From the NCBI GenBank assembly GCA_964579305.1, contig CAZOGY010000001.1, positions 38,190 to 102,189 of the forward strand: a stretch of DNA of 64,000 bases. Direction: 5' to 3'. The DNA comes from JBCBWG01 sp964579305 (GTDB lineage: Bacteria; Pseudomonadota; Alphaproteobacteria; Rhizobiales; Hyphomicrobiaceae). The notes below the pieces were generated by a model, which did no database searches, had not been told where the DNA came from, and saw nothing but the letters and a program-made list of their open reading frames with translations. A program made the position numbers and the translations under genes. Of this stretch, positions 1 to 9,231 are shown piece by piece; position 1 is the first letter of the stretch; each line of letters begins with the position of its first letter.

Positions 1-546
1 ACAAGCGTTGGATGCGGCAGCGCCCATAAGGGTTTCTCGCTGAAGGATGCAACGGCGGCGACGCGGGCAGCATCGGGGTTGACCGGCCAAGCGACGGTGC
101 GCTGTGAAGGGGCACCGATCCCGATGAAGCCAATGAAGCGTTGGGACAACCGGCGCGATGTCATCCTGGCTGGCGATGCTGCCGGCGTTGTTGCGCCAGC
201 TTCGGGCGAAGGCATCTATTATGCGATGCTGACCGGTCAGTTGGTGGGCGAGGCGGCCGCGGACTTTCTCGCCACTGGAGAGGCGACCGCGCTGGCCAAA
301 GCACGCAAACGCTTCATGAAAGAGCATGGCCGCGTTTTCTGGGTCCTCGGGCTTCTGCAGCACTTCTGGTATCGCAACGATCGGCGCCGAGAGCGGTTCG
401 TGTCGATGTGCAAGGACAAGGACGTGCAGCGCCTGACCTGGCAGTCGTACATGAACAAGGAATTGGTCCGCTCCGATCCGATGGCCCACTTGCGCGTCTT
501 CACAAAAGACGTGGCCCACCTGTTCGGCTTTGTCTCGGCGCGCTGA
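1..546 (+). CDS. bchP: geranylgeranyl diphosphate/bacteriochlorophyll reductase BchP, C-terminal part
   Basis: The frame is open from the first base, so the 5' part of the gene lies outside the window. About 181 C-terminal residues remain. They carry the family's FAD-binding GDAAG segment (RDVILAGDAAGVVAPASGEG) followed by GIYYAM, and the conserved end KEHGRVFW...YRNDRRRERFV...MNKEL. BchP reduces the geranylgeranyl tail to phytyl during bacteriochlorophyll synthesis at the membrane, using NADPH. It sits upstream of bchI, bchD and bchO on the same strand, as expected for a photosynthesis gene cluster. An internal TTG at 79 is not the start. The call is firm; only the N-terminus is missing. Confidence 0.93.
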   Translation, partial: TSVGCGSAHKGFSLKDATAATRAASGLTGQATVRCEGAPIPMKPMKRWDNRRDVILAGDAAGVVAPASGEGIYYAMLTGQLVGEAAADFLATGEATALAKARKRFMKEHGRVFWVLGLLQHFWYRNDRRRERFVSMCKDKDVQRLTWQSYMNKELVRSDPMAHLRVFTKDVAHLFGFVSAR

Positions 547-583
547 TTGCCATGTTTTCTGATCGCGTGTTTCGCACCGGGGC

Positions 584-865
584 GTGGCGGTGAGTTTTCT
601 GGCCGACCTGATCACAAGCGGGCGGATCGTTGATCTGATCCTAGGGCTTATCGCGATTGAAGTCTGCGCGTTGGTTGCCTTGCGCGCGCTGCTTGGAACA
701 GGACCGCGGCTGACGGTCCTTGCCGGGACGCTTGCATCGGGCGTTTGTCTGCTGGGGGCCATGCGCAGTGCCATGGCTGGTGCGCCGTGGTGGCTGACGG
801 CTGGCTTGTTGCTTGCGGCGTTTGTCGCCCACATCGGTGACGTCGCGCTGCGGTGGCGCGCTTGA
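584..865 (+). CDS. small hypothetical membrane protein between bchP and bchI
   Basis: A 93-residue product starting at GTG 584 (GTG 590 is also possible). It has about three hydrophobic segments: residues 14-36 (IVDLILGLIAIEVCALVALRA..), 43-60 and 68-85. I do not recognise a family. It lies 37 bases after bchP and 142 bases before bchI on the same strand, so it may be co-transcribed with the pigment genes. The composition fits a real inner-membrane protein rather than a chance frame, since long uninterrupted Leu/Ala/Val stretches alternate with short polar loops. No functional role can be given from sequence alone. Confidence 0.6.
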   Translation: MAVSFLADLITSGRIVDLILGLIAIEVCALVALRALLGTGPRLTVLAGTLASGVCLLGAMRSAMAGAPWWLTAGLLLAAFVAHIGDVALRWRA

Positions 866-1007
866 TGCCTGTCATCGCAATCAGACGGCTAACCTTGTAC
901 ATTGGCTGTGACGCCGGTCTGGGCGCTACGTTTGACAGCGGTCGCCTGTGTCCCGCAGCCCTTTCGGCGCAGGCACGGCCACAAACTTAAGATTGAGAGG
1001 CGGCTTG

Positions 1008-2036
1008 ATGATGCCGAAGGCCTACCCATTCGCTGCGATCGTCGGGCAGGACGAGATGAAGCGCGCGCTGTTGATGGCCGCGGTCGACCCAACCATCGGT
1101 GGCGTTCTGGTTTTTGGCGATCGCGGGACGGGCAAGTCCACGGCCGTACGCGGGCTGGCTGCACTGCTGCCCGAAATTGAAATGCGCGATGGCTGCGCGT
1201 GCAACATGGGGCCTGATCAGCCGGCCGAGGCGTGCATTCCAGATTGCCCGGCTTGCCATAACCCAGACGGGCAGACCGCGACCCGGCCAGTGCCGGTGGT
1301 CGACTTGCCGCTTGGGGCGACGGAAGACCGGATCGTGGGCGCGTTGGACTTGGAAAAGGCACTGGCGCATGGCGAGCGCGTGTTTGAGCCAGGGCTACTC
1401 GCACGCGCCAATCGGGGCTTTTTGTATATCGATGAAGTCAATCTGCTGGACGACCATTTGGTCGATCTGTTGCTCGATGCGGCGGCTTCGGGCGAGAACG
1501 TTGTCGAGCGTGAAGGACTGAGCGTGCGCCATCCCGCGCGCTTTGTTATCGTTGGCAGCGGAAACCCGGAAGAAGGTGAGCTGCGACCGCAATTGTTGGA
1601 TCGCTTCGGCCTGTCGGTTGAGATTACGACGCCAAGCGACATTCAACAGCGCATCGACATTGTGAAGCGCCGCGATGCATTCGAGCGCGATCCCAGCGGA
1701 TTTGCCGCGGAGTGGTCAGGGCGAACGAACGACGTGCGCGGGCAGATCGAAGCGGCACAGGTGTTGCGCGATCGCGTTTCGGTGCCCGACGCAATTTTGG
1801 AGGAAGCAACCAAGCTTTGCCTTGCGCTGGGTACCGATGGGCTGCGCGGGGAACTGGCGCTCATGAAGGCCGCGCGCGCATTGGCGGCCCTAGAGGGCGC
1901 TGAGACCGTCACGACCGATCATCTCGTTGCGGTTGCGCCTTCGGCACTGCGCCACCGCATGCGCCGCGATCCACTCGATGAAACCGGCTCGACCGCGCGG
2001 ATTGAGAAAGCGATTGGCGATGTCTTCGGCCATTGA
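1008..2036 (+). CDS. bchI: magnesium chelatase ATPase subunit I
   Basis: An AAA+ ATPase of about 342 residues, the usual length for BchI. Walker A is GDRGTGKST near residue 38, and Walker B is LYIDEVNLLDDHLVDLLLD. The BchI insert with ATEDRIVGALDLEKAL and the arginine-finger region RPQLLDRFGL are present. With BchD and BchH it inserts Mg2+ into protoporphyrin IX at the cost of ATP, the first committed step of bacteriochlorophyll synthesis. I chose ATG 1008 because GAGAGG precedes it by about 8 bases and the family begins at MPKAYPF; a further in-frame ATG lies at 1011, and an upstream ATG at 948 would add a non-homologous tail. The 3' end overlaps bchD by 17 bases. Confidence 0.96.
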   Translation: MMPKAYPFAAIVGQDEMKRALLMAAVDPTIGGVLVFGDRGTGKSTAVRGLAALLPEIEMRDGCACNMGPDQPAEACIPDCPACHNPDGQTATRPVPVVDLPLGATEDRIVGALDLEKALAHGERVFEPGLLARANRGFLYIDEVNLLDDHLVDLLLDAAASGENVVEREGLSVRHPARFVIVGSGNPEEGELRPQLLDRFGLSVEITTPSDIQQRIDIVKRRDAFERDPSGFAAEWSGRTNDVRGQIEAAQVLRDRVSVPDAILEEATKLCLALGTDGLRGELALMKAARALAALEGAETVTTDHLVAVAPSALRHRMRRDPLDETGSTARIEKAIGDVFGH

Positions 2037-3897
2037 TGCGGCTGCGATGGCTGCGGCGCCTGGCCCGCTTGGCCCCGATGACCCTGAGGGGACGGGCGTT
2101 GCGCACGGCCAGCAGCAATGGGCGCTTGCCATGGACGCTGCTGCCATTGCAGCGACCGACCCAATCGGAACCGGCGGCGTCATTTTGGCTGGCGCTTGGG
2201 GTCCGCAGCGCACAGCGTGGCTTGCAGCCTTCCGTGCGCTTGCGGGCGATGAACTGCCGCTGGTCAAAATTCCGGGGCACGTCAGCGATGATCGGCTCGT
2301 GGGGGGGCTTGATCTGTCGGCAACGTTGGCCAAAGGCCGTCCCGTGATCCAAAGCGGGCTGCTCGCGCGCGCGGATGGTGGCGTAATTCTACTCTCGCCG
2401 GGTGAGCGGGTTGGGCTGCGGATTGCCGGTCAAATCGCGGCGGCACGGGACTGCGGCGGCGTCCATCTTCAGCGCGACGGCGCCGATCGCTTCGAGGCAA
2501 CGCGTTTTGGTGTGATTGCGTGCGACGAAGCTCTGGCCGGTGAGGATGGGTTAGCGACGGTTCTGGGCGATCGCATCGGCATGCGGGTCGTGCTTGATGG
2601 CCTGACGCTTGCCGATGCGGCCGCGCCACCACGTTTCACACGGGACGATGTCGTCAAAGCGCGTGCGCGGTATGCACGTGTCGAAGCGCCGGCGTCAGTC
2701 CATGAGACGTTGGCGGCAATCACGGTCGCTTTCGGCATTGGGTCGTTGCGTGTCGCCGTGATGGCGCTGAGCGTTGCGCGGGCGCATGCGGCGCTTGAAG
2801 GGCGAGATTGGATTGCCGAATGCGATGTGATGCGGGCGGCCAGTTTGTGTTTGACGTGGCGGGCCACGCAGATCCCAAACCTTGCGCCACCAGACGACTG
2901 CGAGCAGGACGACATCACCGAGCCGCCGCCTGCCGACAATGTGGATGATCCGCCCGAGCCACCAGAGGCAATCGACGATCCCGCGCGCATGCAAATGGAT
3001 AGCGAGCAGATGATTGAGGCCATGCTCGCAAGGCTTCCGCCTGAGCTGCTTGCGCAACTTGCCAACGGTGTGGGGGCGATGGCGCGCGGGCCGCAAACCG
3101 ACGGGCGGGTTGGTGCTTCGCGTCAGGATATCCTCGGGCGGACGCCAGCGGGGATTGTGCGCGGAGATCCCAGGTCGGGGGCGCGGTTGTCGGTATTTGC
3201 CACGCTGCTTGCTGCGGCGCCGAAGCAAACTTTGCGTCGCGGCGTGATTGGTGTGCAGCGTGACCGCCAAAGCCCGGTCGCGCGGCGGCTGCAGGTCCGC
3301 CCCGACGATTTTCGCATTGTGCGAAAACGGCGCCAGCAACAATCGCTGACAATCTTCGCCGTTGATGCGTCCGGGTCGGCCGCGTTGGCACGGCTCGGAG
3401 AAGCCAAGGGCGCGGTCGAGCTTCTTCTTGCTGACTGTTATGTGCGGCGCGATCAGGTCGCTTTGCTCGCATTCCGCGGCGCTCAAGCCGAAGTCTTGCT
3501 GTCGCCGACGTCAGCGCTTGCGCGGGCAAAGCGCGCTCTTTCGGTTCTGCCTGGTGGTGGCGGGACACCACTTGCAGCGGGCATCGCGAAGGCGCTGCAA
3601 CTGGCGCACGTTGCTCAAACCCGTGGACAGGTTCCGCAGCTTGTTTTTCTCACGGACGGGCGGGCGAACGTGGGCCTCGATGGGGCGCCTGGCCGCAAGA
3701 CGGCCATGGAAGATGCCATGGCGCAGGCCGCTCAGCTTAAGGCACTCCGGTTGCCGGTTTTGATGATCGACACCGCACCACGCCCTGACCCGCGGGCCTC
3801 CGCGCTCGCGGCGGCGATGGGCGGGCGATATCTGGCGCTGCCCAGTGCGCAAGCCGAAAAAATCAGGGATGCGGTGGCCGCATCGGCGCCAGGTTAG
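2020..3897 (+). CDS. bchD: magnesium chelatase subunit D
   Basis: About 625 residues in the standard BchD layout. It has an N-terminal AAA-like domain without a proper Walker A. A Pro/Asp/Glu-rich linker follows at roughly residues 290-345 (ITEPPPADNVDDPPEPPE). The C-terminal von Willebrand A domain carries the MIDAS motif DASGS (FAVDASGSAALARLG), then GGGGTPLAAGI and LTDGRANVG. BchD forms the two-tiered I:D motor that drives chelatase subunit H. ATG 2020 (MSSAIDAAAM) is preferred over 1927, because that gives a start embedded in the end of bchI and a family-like N-terminus. The overlap implies translational coupling. Confidence 0.95.
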   Translation: MSSAIDAAAMAAAPGPLGPDDPEGTGVAHGQQQWALAMDAAAIAATDPIGTGGVILAGAWGPQRTAWLAAFRALAGDELPLVKIPGHVSDDRLVGGLDLSATLAKGRPVIQSGLLARADGGVILLSPGERVGLRIAGQIAAARDCGGVHLQRDGADRFEATRFGVIACDEALAGEDGLATVLGDRIGMRVVLDGLTLADAAAPPRFTRDDVVKARARYARVEAPASVHETLAAITVAFGIGSLRVAVMALSVARAHAALEGRDWIAECDVMRAASLCLTWRATQIPNLAPPDDCEQDDITEPPPADNVDDPPEPPEAIDDPARMQMDSEQMIEAMLARLPPELLAQLANGVGAMARGPQTDGRVGASRQDILGRTPAGIVRGDPRSGARLSVFATLLAAAPKQTLRRGVIGVQRDRQSPVARRLQVRPDDFRIVRKRRQQQSLTIFAVDASGSAALARLGEAKGAVELLLADCYVRRDQVALLAFRGAQAEVLLSPTSALARAKRALSVLPGGGGTPLAAGIAKALQLAHVAQTRGQVPQLVFLTDGRANVGLDGAPGRKTAMEDAMAQAAQLKALRLPVLMIDTAPRPDPRASALAAAMGGRYLALPSAQAEKIRDAVAASAPG

Positions 3898-3912
3898 CGG
3901 GGCACGAAACGC

Positions 3913-4887
3913 ATGAGCGGCGCACGGGACGGGAGACTTGGCGATGCCGTATCACGCACGCGCAATGGGCGAACAATCATGTCGCAGGCACGCGGACCGC
4001 TCACGTGGCGTGGCGAAGGTCGCGACTGGCCGCATCGATCACAGTCTCGCTTTGTCAAATCCGGTGGACTGACGTGGCACGTGCAGCAGTTTGGCGCCGG
4101 CCCGCCGATTTTGCTCTTGCACGGTACGGGCGCTTCGACCCACTCCTGGGATGGGCTCGCGCCGCTGTTGGCGACTTCGCACAGGGTCGTCAGCGTTGAT
4201 CTTCCGGGGCATGCGTTCAGTGCGCCTTTGCCCATGAGCGAAGTTTCGCTCAGCGGATATGCGGCGGAGGTGCGGCGTCTGCTTGATGAATTGGCATTAG
4301 CGCCCGAGGTTGTCATCGGTCATTCGGCGGGCGCTGCCATCCTGGTGCGTCTGGCCATCGATGGGCCATTCCGTCCCAAGCTGGTCATCGGGCTTAATGC
4401 GGCGGTTCTGCCATTTCCAGGTGCGGCGGGGCACGTTTTTCCCGCGCTGGCCAAATTGCTTTATCTCAACCCATTCGCGCCGCGCTTTTTTGCCTGGCAA
4501 GCTCGTGATCCTGCAGCGATTGCGCGACTTTTGAAAAGCACCGGTTCGTGTGTTCCGGCCAAGAGTGCTGAGATTTACGCGCGGCTGTTTCGCTGCGAAG
4601 CGCATGTTGCGGCCACTTTGAATATGATGGCGAATTGGGATTTGGCCCGCTTAAAGCGCGACTTGGCGTGCCTGACTGTGCCGCTGGTTTTGCTGGCTGG
4701 CGAACGTGACACAACGGTTGCACCGCGGCAGGCGCGCGAGGTTGCAGGCCTTGTGCCCGGCGCAGTGTGGCAAAGCGTTCCGCGGCTAGGCCATCTCATG
4801 CACGAAGAAGAGCCGTCGCTGATTGCCGACCTGATCAGGCCGCACGTGGAGGCTGTTGCAAGCCGTGCTGATGCCGCAGATGGCTGA
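3913..4887 (+). CDS. bchO: alpha/beta hydrolase BchO, Mg-chelatase associated
   Basis: An alpha/beta-hydrolase fold protein placed directly after bchD, the position of bchO in purple bacteria. The family N-terminal signature GEGRDWPHR..SRFV is followed by LLLHGTGASTHSW (oxyanion loop) and the nucleophile elbow VIGHSAGAA. A late Asp (AGERDTTV) and His (RLGHLMHEEEP) complete the triad. The exact reaction of BchO is not established; it is assumed to assist Mg-protoporphyrin formation. The spacing of 15 bases from bchD supports one operon. The start is uncertain: ATG 3979 (MSQARGPLTW) would leave a 302-residue protein closer to family length. Confidence 0.9.
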   Translation: MSGARDGRLGDAVSRTRNGRTIMSQARGPLTWRGEGRDWPHRSQSRFVKSGGLTWHVQQFGAGPPILLLHGTGASTHSWDGLAPLLATSHRVVSVDLPGHAFSAPLPMSEVSLSGYAAEVRRLLDELALAPEVVIGHSAGAAILVRLAIDGPFRPKLVIGLNAAVLPFPGAAGHVFPALAKLLYLNPFAPRFFAWQARDPAAIARLLKSTGSCVPAKSAEIYARLFRCEAHVAATLNMMANWDLARLKRDLACLTVPLVLLAGERDTTVAPRQAREVAGLVPGAVWQSVPRLGHLMHEEEPSLIADLIRPHVEAVASRADAADG

Positions 4888-5017
4888 CGTTGGCGTGTGC
4901 CGTATCGCTTCTCGTCGCGCCTTGCCGGCATTTCCGCAATGTTCTCAGCTTCAGTGTCGATTTTCGCCACAATTGAAGACACCAACATCGCGATCCCTTT
5001 GAACGTGGCGACAGCGA

Positions 5018-6595
5018 ATGTTTATCGAACTGACCCTCACAGCCCCCGATGGTGCCGATTATTCGGCGCGTGACCTTGGCTTCTTGCTGCACAAGAATCC
5101 CGACAACGTGCATGCGCGTGAAGTGAATGCCGGTAAGGCCTTTGTCTTTTTCACGGACGCGAGCGACCAAACGGCAAGCGCGGTTTTGCATGTCGCGGTC
5201 GATCCGGTCGGACTTGTGCGCGGGCGCAACAAGGATGCCGAAGGTCTGCTCGATCAGTATGTGAACGACCGGCCATACGTGGCAAACTCGTTCTTGTCCG
5301 TTGCGATTGGCCGTGCGTTCGGTCAGTCCATGTCAGGGCGTTCCAAACAGCGTCAGGCCCTTGCGGAGCGCGCGCTCCCGTTTGTCGTCCGCGTCACGCC
5401 CGTTGCGGTCGCTGGCGGACGGGAAATGGTTGAAACGGTTTTTGCGCCATTGGGGTATGCCATTGATATCGGCGTCCTCGATGAAACAACGGACCGCGCA
5501 ATTCTGGATTTGACGCTCACGGGCGAGGTGGTTCTCAAGGATTTGCTGGCGCATCTCTATGTGCTGGTGCCGGTGCTGGATAACGACAAGCACTATTATA
5601 TTGCCCGTGACGAGGTTGAGGTTTTGCTGGCCAAGGGCGAAGGCTGGCTCGGCCATCACCCGGCAAAAGACCTGATTGCAAAGCGCGCCCTCAAGAACCG
5701 GCGCGCGCTGGTCAATGCGACGTTGGCGCGGTTGGCAGATGAAGCGGTGACGCCGGATGAGGCGGACGAGGTTGCTGCCGCCGAGATTGCAGAGGGGGCG
5801 GAGACCGGGGCATCGATGTCTGCCGTTGGCGATATCTCCCCTCCTGACGGCGCCGCAGATGACGCTGGAGTTCCAGACCCCGCGGAGCGCAAACGTCCCC
5901 TCACGGCCGAAGAGACGTTTGAAAAGCCCATTCGGCTGCACGATTTGCGGCTGGACACGGTGGCCCAGGTTCTCAAGGACCAGCATGTTGCAAGTGTGCT
6001 GGATCTTGGCTGCGGCGAGGGCAAGCTGATCCGCCGTTTGATGAAAGAGCGGGGCTTCAAGCGGATCGTGGGCGTTGATCCGTCCGTGCGCACGCTTGAG
6101 CTGGCCTCGCGGCGGCTGCGGCTGTTGGCGGCTGGCGAGGCCGTCCGCCGACGTGTCTCGTTGCTTTTTGGAAGCCTGACCTATGGCGATCGGCGCTGGG
6201 AGGGGTTTGATGCGGCGGCTCTTGTGGAAGTGATTGAGCATATCGATCCGCCGCGATTGTCGGCGCTTGAGCGGTCGCTGTTTGGTTTGGCCCGCCCGCG
6301 GGTTGTGATCGTGACGACGCCAAACCGCGAATATAACGCGCTGTTTGAAACCATGCCTGCCGATAAACTGCGCCATCCCGACCACCGCTTTGAATGGACG
6401 CGTGCCGAGTTTGAAGACTGGGCGCAAGGCGTTTGCCATCGCAATGGCTATCGCGTGTCGTTCTCGCCGTTGGGCCCGGTCGATGAGACGCACGGGGCGC
6501 CGTCGCAAATGGCTGTTTTTGAATTGGGTATTGCAGAAACGACTAGGGCCGGCGACGTCGGTGAGGCCGCACAGACAGCGGGGGCGGCAGAATGA
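5018..6595 (+). CDS. hen1: bacterial Hen1: 3'-terminal RNA ribose 2'-O-methyltransferase
   Basis: A 525-residue protein with the two-part layout of bacterial Hen1. The N-terminal domain (about 1-240; LLHKNPDNVHAR, QYVNDRPYVANSFLSVAIGR) is the part that partners with the Pnkp ligase. A Glu/Asp/Ala-rich linker (about 245-305) follows, then a class I methyltransferase domain. The SAM motif VLDLGCGEG starts at residue 327. The metal-site residues expected for Hen1 are visible as E404, E407, H408 (EVIEHI) and H456 (HRFEW). Hen1 methylates the 2'-OH at a cut RNA 3' end before Pnkp religates it, which blocks repeat cleavage by ribotoxins (family knowledge). It overlaps pnkp by 4 bases (ATGA). Confidence 0.93.
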   Translation: MFIELTLTAPDGADYSARDLGFLLHKNPDNVHAREVNAGKAFVFFTDASDQTASAVLHVAVDPVGLVRGRNKDAEGLLDQYVNDRPYVANSFLSVAIGRAFGQSMSGRSKQRQALAERALPFVVRVTPVAVAGGREMVETVFAPLGYAIDIGVLDETTDRAILDLTLTGEVVLKDLLAHLYVLVPVLDNDKHYYIARDEVEVLLAKGEGWLGHHPAKDLIAKRALKNRRALVNATLARLADEAVTPDEADEVAAAEIAEGAETGASMSAVGDISPPDGAADDAGVPDPAERKRPLTAEETFEKPIRLHDLRLDTVAQVLKDQHVASVLDLGCGEGKLIRRLMKERGFKRIVGVDPSVRTLELASRRLRLLAAGEAVRRRVSLLFGSLTYGDRRWEGFDAAALVEVIEHIDPPRLSALERSLFGLARPRVVIVTTPNREYNALFETMPADKLRHPDHRFEWTRAEFEDWAQGVCHRNGYRVSFSPLGPVDETHGAPSQMAVFELGIAETTRAGDVGEAAQTAGAAE

Positions 6596-9144
6596 AAATC
6601 TCAATACCTGACTTCTCGCTTGTCGTGCTTGTTGGGCCAACAGGATGCGGTAAATCTAGCTTTGCACGGACACATTTTTTGGAAACCGAAATTGTTTCGT
6701 CAGACCATTGCCGTGCGCTTGTCAGCGATGACGAGACCAACCAGGAAGCAACGCAAGACGCATTTGAGTTGCTGAATTATACCGTCAGCGTGCGTTTGCG
6801 TCGACGCAAACTGACGGTCGTTGATGCAACATCAGTGCGGCGTGAAGATCGTGCCGGGCTTGTGCAATTGGCGCGCACATATCACGCGCTGCCGATCGCT
6901 CTGGTCTTGGATATTGATCCTGAAATCTGTGCAAAGCGCAACGAAGAGCGTCCCAATCGACAATTTGGCGGCCACGTTCCGCGCAACCATTCGCGGACAT
7001 TGCGCCGCGGTTTGCGCGGCCTGCAAAAGGAAGGATTTCGCCAGATCCACATTATGCGATCGCCTGATGATGTCGATGCGCTGCAGATCGATCGGTCGCC
7101 GTTGTGGACCGATCGGCGCGGTGAGCACGGGCCGTTCGATATTATCGGCGATGTGCACGGTTGTTTCGACGAGCTGGTGCAACTGCTTGAAGCGCTTGGA
7201 TATAATGTCGACGCTTTGCCAGAAGACGGCGAAAGCCTTGCCAGTGCGCGTCACCCTGACGGTCGCCAGGCGTTCTTTGTCGGCGACCTGTGTGACCGCG
7301 GCCCGCGTAATGCCGATGTTCTGCGTCTCGTCATGGGTATGTGTGCAGAAGGGTCCGGCCATTGCGTGATGGGCAATCACGATTTCAAACTGGAAAAGTG
7401 GTTGCGCGGAAAGAAAGTTCAATTATCGCACGGGCTTGATCTGACAGTTGGCGAATTGCAGGCGCGATCCGATCGCTTTCGCGAACAGGTCAAAAAGTTC
7501 ATCGGAGATTTGCGGTCGCACGCTTGGCTTGCCGATGGCGATCTTGTGATTGCCCATGCGGGCCTGAAAGAGGAAATGCATGGGCGCGGGTCTGGAGCTG
7601 TGCGCAACTTTGCCATGTTTGGTGAGACAACCGGCGAAGTCGATGAATTTGGTTTACCGGTGCGATTGAATTGGGCGCGTAATTATGCCGGGCGCGCGGA
7701 GGTGATACATGGTCACACGCCGGTGCGCGAAGCCGATTGGTTGAATGGGACTTTGTGTATCGATACCGGCTGTGTTTTCGGTGGCAAGCTGACTGCTTTG
7801 CGCTGGCCGGAACGCGAGCTTGTCGATGTGCCCGCGCTATCTGAATATGCAACGCCGATCCGCCCGCTCGATGATGGTGAGCGGATGCGGGCACAGCAAG
7901 ACCACGATAAACTTCTGTATTTCGATGACTTTGCTGCAAAGCAGCGGATTGAAACGCGGTTTAAAAGCACGGTGCTGATACCCGAAGAAAACGCGCTGGC
8001 TGCTTTGGAAGTCGCAAGCCGCTTTGCAGCCGATCCGCGTTGGCTGATTTACCTGCCGCCGACCATGGCCGCATGCCCGACGGCATCGCAGGGGGCGTTC
8101 CTGGAGCATCCCGAGCAAGCGCTCGATTTCTACCGCGATGCTGGCGTGACAGATATCGTGGTTGAAGAAAAACACATGGGTTCGCGCGGGCTCCTCGTCG
8201 TGGCGCGGGATGCCGACGCGGCACGGGACCGGTTTGGCGTCGAGGATGGCAAGGCCGGGATCATTTACACGCGCACAGGGCGGCCGTTCTTTCGCGACGA
8301 GGCGCAAGAGGCGGCTGTGATTGCGCGGATTGCAACCGCGCTTGACCAATCGGGTCTGTGGGCGGAGCTGGAGAGCGATTGGGTTCTGTTGGATGCGGAA
8401 ATCATGCCCTGGTCGGCCAAGGCCCAGGAATTGCTGCGGCGGCAATATTTGCCGACCGTTGCAGCGGCGCGGACGTCTGCGGAGGTGCTGATTTCGGCGC
8501 TGGAGCGGGCCAAGCACGTGCCGGGTCTGGAGGAATTGACCGCGGCCGCACACCTGCGTCGCGATAATGCGATCGCCATGGGGCGGACCATCGATGGCTA
8601 TTGCTGGTCGGCAGAAACGGTCGACGACTATCGCATTGCACCGTTCCATATCCTGGCTGCTGAGGGGCGCGTTTTCGATGAGGCACCGCACGTCTGGCAT
8701 ATGGAAACGCTTGCGCGATTGGCAGCCGCCGACCCCATTTTGCAGCAGACCGGCTGGCGGCTGATCGATCCGGGCGATGCTGGGGATCGCGAAGCGGTGA
8801 TCGCCTGGTGGCTCGATCACACGAGCGCTGGCGGCGAGGGCATGGTCATCAAGCCAAACGGGTTTCGCGTTGTCGGCGAGAGAGGTTTGATCCAGCCGGC
8901 CATGAAGGTGCGTGGGCGCGATTATCTGCGGATTATCTACGGGCCGGATTATGATTTGCCTGAGAATATCGAGCGGTTGCGCAAACGCGGATTGACCCGG
9001 AAGTTTCAATTGGCCGACCGCGAGTTCAAGCTCGGGCTCGAAGGTCTTTATCGGTTTGTTGAACGCAAACCGCTTGCCAAAGTGCATGCCTGCGCGTTGG
9101 GCGTGCTTGCGCTTGAAAGCCAGCCCGTCGACCCGCGGCTGTAA
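6592..9144 (+). CDS. pnkp: polynucleotide kinase-phosphatase-ligase Pnkp
   Basis: An 850-residue trifunctional RNA end-healing and sealing enzyme. The 5'-kinase domain (1 to about 165) has P-loop GPTGCGKSS with K21-S22 and D38/R41 in SSDHCR. The central metallophosphatase (about 180-465) has GDVHGC (D187, H189), GDLCDRGP, GNHD and HGHTP. The C-terminal ligase-like adenylyltransferase (about 475-850) has motif I EEKHMGSRG with Lys527 as the AMP-linked residue. Residues 21, 22, 38, 187 and 189 carry the same numbers as in the Clostridium thermocellum enzyme as I remember it. Pnkp needs Hen1 for full ligase activity, which fits the ATGA coupling. All three active sites look intact. Confidence 0.95.
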   Translation: MKISIPDFSLVVLVGPTGCGKSSFARTHFLETEIVSSDHCRALVSDDETNQEATQDAFELLNYTVSVRLRRRKLTVVDATSVRREDRAGLVQLARTYHALPIALVLDIDPEICAKRNEERPNRQFGGHVPRNHSRTLRRGLRGLQKEGFRQIHIMRSPDDVDALQIDRSPLWTDRRGEHGPFDIIGDVHGCFDELVQLLEALGYNVDALPEDGESLASARHPDGRQAFFVGDLCDRGPRNADVLRLVMGMCAEGSGHCVMGNHDFKLEKWLRGKKVQLSHGLDLTVGELQARSDRFREQVKKFIGDLRSHAWLADGDLVIAHAGLKEEMHGRGSGAVRNFAMFGETTGEVDEFGLPVRLNWARNYAGRAEVIHGHTPVREADWLNGTLCIDTGCVFGGKLTALRWPERELVDVPALSEYATPIRPLDDGERMRAQQDHDKLLYFDDFAAKQRIETRFKSTVLIPEENALAALEVASRFAADPRWLIYLPPTMAACPTASQGAFLEHPEQALDFYRDAGVTDIVVEEKHMGSRGLLVVARDADAARDRFGVEDGKAGIIYTRTGRPFFRDEAQEAAVIARIATALDQSGLWAELESDWVLLDAEIMPWSAKAQELLRRQYLPTVAAARTSAEVLISALERAKHVPGLEELTAAAHLRRDNAIAMGRTIDGYCWSAETVDDYRIAPFHILAAEGRVFDEAPHVWHMETLARLAAADPILQQTGWRLIDPGDAGDREAVIAWWLDHTSAGGEGMVIKPNGFRVVGERGLIQPAMKVRGRDYLRIIYGPDYDLPENIERLRKRGLTRKFQLADREFKLGLEGLYRFVERKPLAKVHACALGVLALESQPVDPRL

Positions 9145-9194
9145 TTGCAGCCGTTCCGTTGCGCGCCGTCGATCGTTGAAAACTGAGAGCACTA

Positions 9195-9223
9195 TCCGAT
9201 CTCACGGAATCGCTTTGCGATCC
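9195..9223. repeat. dispersed intergenic repeat, copy 1
   Basis: About 29 bases downstream of pnkp, beginning TCCGATCTCACGGAATCG. They match the stretch at 48954-48984 with four substitutions, all transitions, and two extra bases in the second copy. Both copies lie shortly after the 3' end of a plus-strand gene. Only two copies are seen in this window. Confidence 0.5.
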
Positions 9224-9231
9224 ACTGACCC

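Noticed and set aside
866..1007. PpsR/CrtJ operator (TGT-N12-ACA) before bchI
   Set aside because: No exact TGT-N12-ACA pair was found in the 142-base gap before bchI.
5333..6640. Long open frame of 435 residues on the minus strand
   Set aside because: It is fully antisense to hen1, which has a complete domain set. GC-rich DNA gives such open shadows; the translation is Arg/Gln-rich without motifs.
7837..9192. Open frame of 451 residues on the minus strand
   Set aside because: Antisense to the intact pnkp gene; no family-like motifs and a composition typical of an out-of-frame shadow.
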